NCBI RefSeq assembly: GCF_900240945.1
Contig: NZ_OESG01000013.1
Coordinates: 186,001-250,000, forward strand
From: Mycobacterium sp. 3519A
GTDB taxonomy: Bacteria > Actinomycetota > Actinomycetes > Mycobacteriales > Mycobacteriaceae
Reading direction: 5' to 3'
Length of the DNA: 64,000 nucleotides
A program made the position numbers and the translations under genes. Under the pieces are notes generated by a model. The model saw nothing but the letters and a program-made list of their open reading frames with translations, made no database searches and was not told the origin of the DNA. Each line of letters begins with the position of its first letter. Position 1 is the stretch's first letter. Positions 61,108 through 64,000 of this stretch are shown here, in pieces.

Positions 61108-62538
61108 ATGACCGAGACAGCGACCCGAAGCGGAAGGCTCACAGGACATCTCGGCACGGTGGGTGTCGTGTTCATGGTGGTGGCCGCGGCGGCCCCGCTC
61201 ACGGTGATCGGGGGCAACATGCCGCTGGCGATGGGCCTGGGCAACGGCGCAGGCGCGCCGGTGGGTTTCCTGATCGCGGCGCTGGTGTTGCTGCTGTTCA
61301 GCATCGGCTTCGTCACGATGACGCCGTATGTGCCCGAAGCCGGCGCGTTCTTCTCGTATGTCACCGTCGGGCTGGGGAAGCGGGCGGGGATGGGAATCGC
61401 GGTGGTGGCGCTGATCGCGTACACCGCGATCCAGGTGGGCATCTACGGCTACATCGGGTGGGCCATCGACGATACAGTCCGCTTCTATCACGGACCGCAG
61501 ATCCCCTGGCCGGTCTACTCATTCGTGATCCTGGCGATCGTCGCGTTGCTGGGCTACCGGCACATCGAGCTCAGCGCGAAGGTGTTGGGCGTGGCGCTGG
61601 TCCTCGAGATCGGCATCGTGCTGGTGTTGGATCTGGCGATCTTCGTGAATCCCGGACCGGCAGGGCTGACTGTCGCGTCGTTCCAGCCGAGCGTGTTCAC
61701 GCACGGCACGTTGGGCATCGCGGTGCTGTTCGCGCTCACCGGTTTCATCGGATTCGAGGCGACGGCGGTGTTCCGCGACGAGGCCCGCGATCCGGAACGC
61801 ACGATTCCCCGCGCGACGTATGCGGCGGTGCTGATCATCGGCGGCTTCTACGCGCTGACGTGTTGGGCGTTCGTCGTGGCGATCGGCCCGGATCAGGTGG
61901 CCGCCGTCGCGCAGCGGACGCTGGACGGCGAGGCGAACGTGCTGCTCGACACCACCGATCAGATGCTGGGCCGGGTAGGCCGCGACATCGTCAATGTGCT
62001 GCTGCTGTCGAGTCTGTTCGCGTGTGTGCTGTCGTTCCACAATGTGATCGCCCGCTACCAATTCGTGCTTGCCGGAAAGGGATTGCTGCCGCGACGGCTC
62101 GGCAGCGTGCACCCGACGCATCATTCGCCGGCGTTCTCGTCGGTGGTGCAGACGGCGACAGCGACGCTGATCGTGTTGGTGCTGGCGGTGTTTCAGGTTG
62201 ATCCGCTGGTCGGAGTGTTCGGGTCGATGGCCGGGGTGGCGACGGTGGGCATGGTGATTCTGATGCTGACGACGTCGGCGGCCGTGCTGGCGTACTTCAT
62301 GCGACAAGGGGGCGGGCTGTGGCAGACGCGGGTTGCCCCGGCGTTGGCGTGTATCGGGCTGCTGGTCAGCATGTGGCTGGTGTTGTCGAACTTCACGCTC
62401 GTTACGGGCGGCAGTTTCGCGCTGAGCACGATGCTGGCTGTGGTGCCGTTCCTCGGCCTGCTGATCGGCTTCCTGATTGGGCAGCCGCAGGTTTCGTCAC
62501 GCGACGCTGCCGCGGCAGATGCTACGGCTCACCCTTAG
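61108..62538 (+). CDS. APC superfamily amino-acid permease
   Basis: A 476-residue membrane protein with about 12 hydrophobic segments. GTVGVVFMVVAAAAPLTVIGGNMPLAMGLGNGAG is the TM1 unwound-helix region typical of APC transporters, and ALTGFIGFEATAVFRDEARDPERTIPRA is the conserved TM6-7 loop. It probably imports the substrate or exports a product of the P1 aminopeptidase. Substrate unknown. GAGGACC lies upstream of the ATG; it overlaps the convergent lipoprotein gene by 17 nt. Confidence 0.9.
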   Translation: MTETATRSGRLTGHLGTVGVVFMVVAAAAPLTVIGGNMPLAMGLGNGAGAPVGFLIAALVLLLFSIGFVTMTPYVPEAGAFFSYVTVGLGKRAGMGIAVVALIAYTAIQVGIYGYIGWAIDDTVRFYHGPQIPWPVYSFVILAIVALLGYRHIELSAKVLGVALVLEIGIVLVLDLAIFVNPGPAGLTVASFQPSVFTHGTLGIAVLFALTGFIGFEATAVFRDEARDPERTIPRATYAAVLIIGGFYALTCWAFVVAIGPDQVAAVAQRTLDGEANVLLDTTDQMLGRVGRDIVNVLLLSSLFACVLSFHNVIARYQFVLAGKGLLPRRLGSVHPTHHSPAFSSVVQTATATLIVLVLAVFQVDPLVGVFGSMAGVATVGMVILMLTTSAAVLAYFMRQGGGLWQTRVAPALACIGLLVSMWLVLSNFTLVTGGSFALSTMLAVVPFLGLLIGFLIGQPQVSSRDAAAADATAHP

Positions 62539-63493
62539 TCGCGGCCGCGTCAGCCTTTCCAGCAGGCGCGGTTGTCGTTGTTCCGGGTTCGTCGGCGCCG
62601 GTCTTCGGTTCGGCGACGGGCGTCGGGTGCTCATTGCCACGGCGACGGCTGTACCACCGCCAGCCGTACCGGCCTGCGGCGACTAAACCGCCCCCGATGG
62701 TGGTGAGCTGAATCCAGTAGTTCTTCAGCAGATCGAAGAATCCACGCAGTCGATCGCCGAGGCTCGGCGTAACTGGCGGGGGCGCTGGGGGTTTCACCGC
62801 GGGGTGCACGCGAATCCGCAATGGCACGTTCTCCGTGGTGACGCTGCCGTCCGCTCGCGGACAGAAGATGATGGCCTGCAATTTGAGCTCACCGGCCACA
62901 TGCGGCTGGATCTGCCACGGGAACAGCAGGCTCACCTGATCCCCGATCGATCTGTCGAGGGTCTCGAGTGGCGAGATCGTGGCGTCCGAGGAAATCACGG
63001 TCAACTTCGCTCGGATTACCGTGCCCGCCGTCACGTCGACCGGAAGAGGCGGCCGCGCAACGTCATCAGGAATCGTCGCATTGATCGCGTCCTGCAACCG
63101 TTGAGCATCGCCGATGCTCAACGCGATGTTCTCGGTGACGCCCTCAGTCAGGAAATCCGGCGCATGCCATACGGCGTTCTCAGTGACCAACCTCTGCACA
63201 TTGTGGTCTACGCCGTGGGCCGGGCCGTCGGGTGCCTCCGTCTGCGGGGGTTGAGATGACGGTGCGACGGGGCCGCCTGCAATGACCTCGGGGCCTGGCG
63301 CCGGCGCACCAGGGGATAGCTCAGTGGGGGCAACCGGATACGTCGGCGCGGGACTTGAGGCGATTGTCGCCGTGGTCGTACGGCTGGGTTCAGACGTCGG
63401 AGAACTGTCCGACCCGCAACCAGCGACGAGGAGAGCGGCGAGCGCCGCCACTGGCAACACGCCGACGATGCACCCGCGGACTGTCGTGGACAT
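62522..63493 (-). CDS. Membrane-associated lipoprotein of unknown function
   Basis: A 323-residue lipoprotein with lipobox LLVAGCGSD (Cys26). A Pro/Ser/Thr-rich segment (residues 27-90) leads to a beta-rich domain (residues 90-230; IRAKLTVISSDATISPLETLDRSIGDQ, ENVPLRIRVHP) with a lone Cys in IIFCPRADG. Near the C-terminus is a hydrophobic segment (YWIQLTTIGGGLVAAGRYGWRWY) and then a disordered Pro/Ala/Thr tail. A lipoprotein with a second membrane segment is odd. No family recognised. Confidence 0.72.
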   Translation of the reverse strand: MSTTVRGCIVGVLPVAALAALLVAGCGSDSSPTSEPSRTTTATIASSPAPTYPVAPTELSPGAPAPGPEVIAGGPVAPSSQPPQTEAPDGPAHGVDHNVQRLVTENAVWHAPDFLTEGVTENIALSIGDAQRLQDAINATIPDDVARPPLPVDVTAGTVIRAKLTVISSDATISPLETLDRSIGDQVSLLFPWQIQPHVAGELKLQAIIFCPRADGSVTTENVPLRIRVHPAVKPPAPPPVTPSLGDRLRGFFDLLKNYWIQLTTIGGGLVAAGRYGWRWYSRRRGNEHPTPVAEPKTGADEPGTTTTAPAGKADAAATKGEP

Positions 63494-63692
63494 CTCGGTC
63501 AGCCCCGTGCACTAGATATGCGCATTGTTCCCCCCTCGCGGACATCAGCACTCGTCGCGGAGCCTGAACCGCTAACACCAGGGTAAATATGTTGCTTCGC
63601 CGAGCAACGAGTATTCGGCTACTTGATTTGAGCTTTCGCGATCGCGGGCGGCCGAAGGTTTCGAACTGATGTGCGACGGGAATCAGGGCCGC

Positions 63693-63896
63693 ATGAGTGA
63701 TGACACACAGCTGCAGAACCCAGAGAAGGACACCTCGGAGTGGGTCACCGGCGACGAGCCGATGACCGGCCCGCAACGCAGCTACCTGCAGACGCTGGCG
63801 CAGGAGGCCAAGGAAGAGGTGCCCGATGATCTGACCAAAGCGCAGGCATCCGAGGCCATCGACCGCTTACAGAAGGAAACTGGACGCGGCAGGTAG
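63693..63896 (+). CDS. DUF3072 family protein
   Basis: A 67-residue acidic protein from ATG 63693. WVTGDEPMTGPQRSYLQTLAQEAKEEVPDDLTKAQASEAIDRLQKETGRG matches DUF3072 as a whole; it resembles a helical SAP/HeH-like fold. No function is known. An upstream in-frame ATG at 63669 lacks a ribosome-binding site. The remaining 104 bp to the window end show nothing recognisable. Confidence 0.85.
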   Translation: MSDDTQLQNPEKDTSEWVTGDEPMTGPQRSYLQTLAQEAKEEVPDDLTKAQASEAIDRLQKETGRGR

Positions 63897-64000
63897 CGGT
63901 CAGTTGGCCGGCGGACCACTATGTGCCTTCCGCCTTCGCGCAAGGAGGCGCTCACCAGCGTGGCAGTTTGCCTCGAATCCTCGAATCCGATGTCTCGCTC

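Overview
The window reads as a chromosomal segment of a high-GC, fast-growing mycobacterium (Mycolicibacterium-type). The evidence is lineage-specific gene content: two mycolic acid cyclopropane-synthase-family methyltransferases, a KasA/KasB-like ketosynthase, a Rv1733c-type membrane protein, an F420-dependent luciferase-like oxidoreductase and a Ddn-type nitroreductase, a WS/DGAT acyltransferase, an EspC-like type VII secretion target, a 13E12/DUF222 HNH protein and a protein with MPTR-like pentapeptide repeats. GTG starts and 4-nt ATGA overlaps are common. I see no phage, insertion sequence, CRISPR array or rRNA.

Layout. 1-2.8 kb: glucarate catabolic operon on the minus strand. 3-8.7 kb: lipid-related block with a ketosynthase homologue lacking its Cys nucleophile, two mycolate-type methyltransferases, a degenerate phosphotransferase, a START-like protein and an F420 oxidoreductase. 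8.7-16 kb: XRE regulator and methionine aminopeptidase, small metabolic genes, a receptor-like Ser/Thr kinase fused to a periplasmic solute-binding domain, a DUF5994 gene, cspA and a DEAD-box helicase. 15.9-27.1 kb: an FNT-family channel and rhomboid-like protein, then a complete selenocysteine cassette: selD, tRNA-Sec, selA, selB and a three-subunit formate dehydrogenase. Its catalytic subunit has an in-frame UGA followed by a SECIS-like hairpin. 27-38.7 kb: a frameshifted HNH gene, gamma-glutamyltransferase, a DUF4185 (GH183-like) secreted protein, septum-formation-domain and GAF-ANTAR proteins, two more DUF5994 paralogues with very small genes, and a flavin amine oxidase. 38.7-43.9 kb: EspC-like protein, alpha/beta hydrolase, two lipoproteins, an M15-like peptidase and a repeat protein. 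44-54.7 kb: glycosyltransferase, a CarH-like B12-binding protein coupled to a GAF-SpoIIE phosphatase, the pentapeptide-repeat protein coupled to an MFS pump, SOUL protein, WS/DGAT, a cNMP-binding protein and an MFS-UspA fusion. 54.7-64 kb: aminotransferase/MmsA operon facing a PucR regulator, then TetR, P1-family peptidase, amino-acid permease, a lipoprotein and a DUF3072 protein.

How it works together. The clearest functional unit is the selenium/formate island: SelD makes selenophosphate, SelA charges tRNA-Sec, SelB delivers it, and the only selenoprotein visible here is the formate dehydrogenase in the same transcription unit. Other coherent units are glucarate to 2-oxoglutarate, the PucR-controlled amino-acid/semialdehyde pathway, and the TetR-peptidase-permease unit. 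The most intriguing, less understood units are the B12-binding/SpoIIE pair (possible light or cobalamin input to a partner-switching pathway), the kinase with an amino-acid-binding-type sensor, and the cluster of three apparently catalytically altered enzymes near mycolate methyltransferases.
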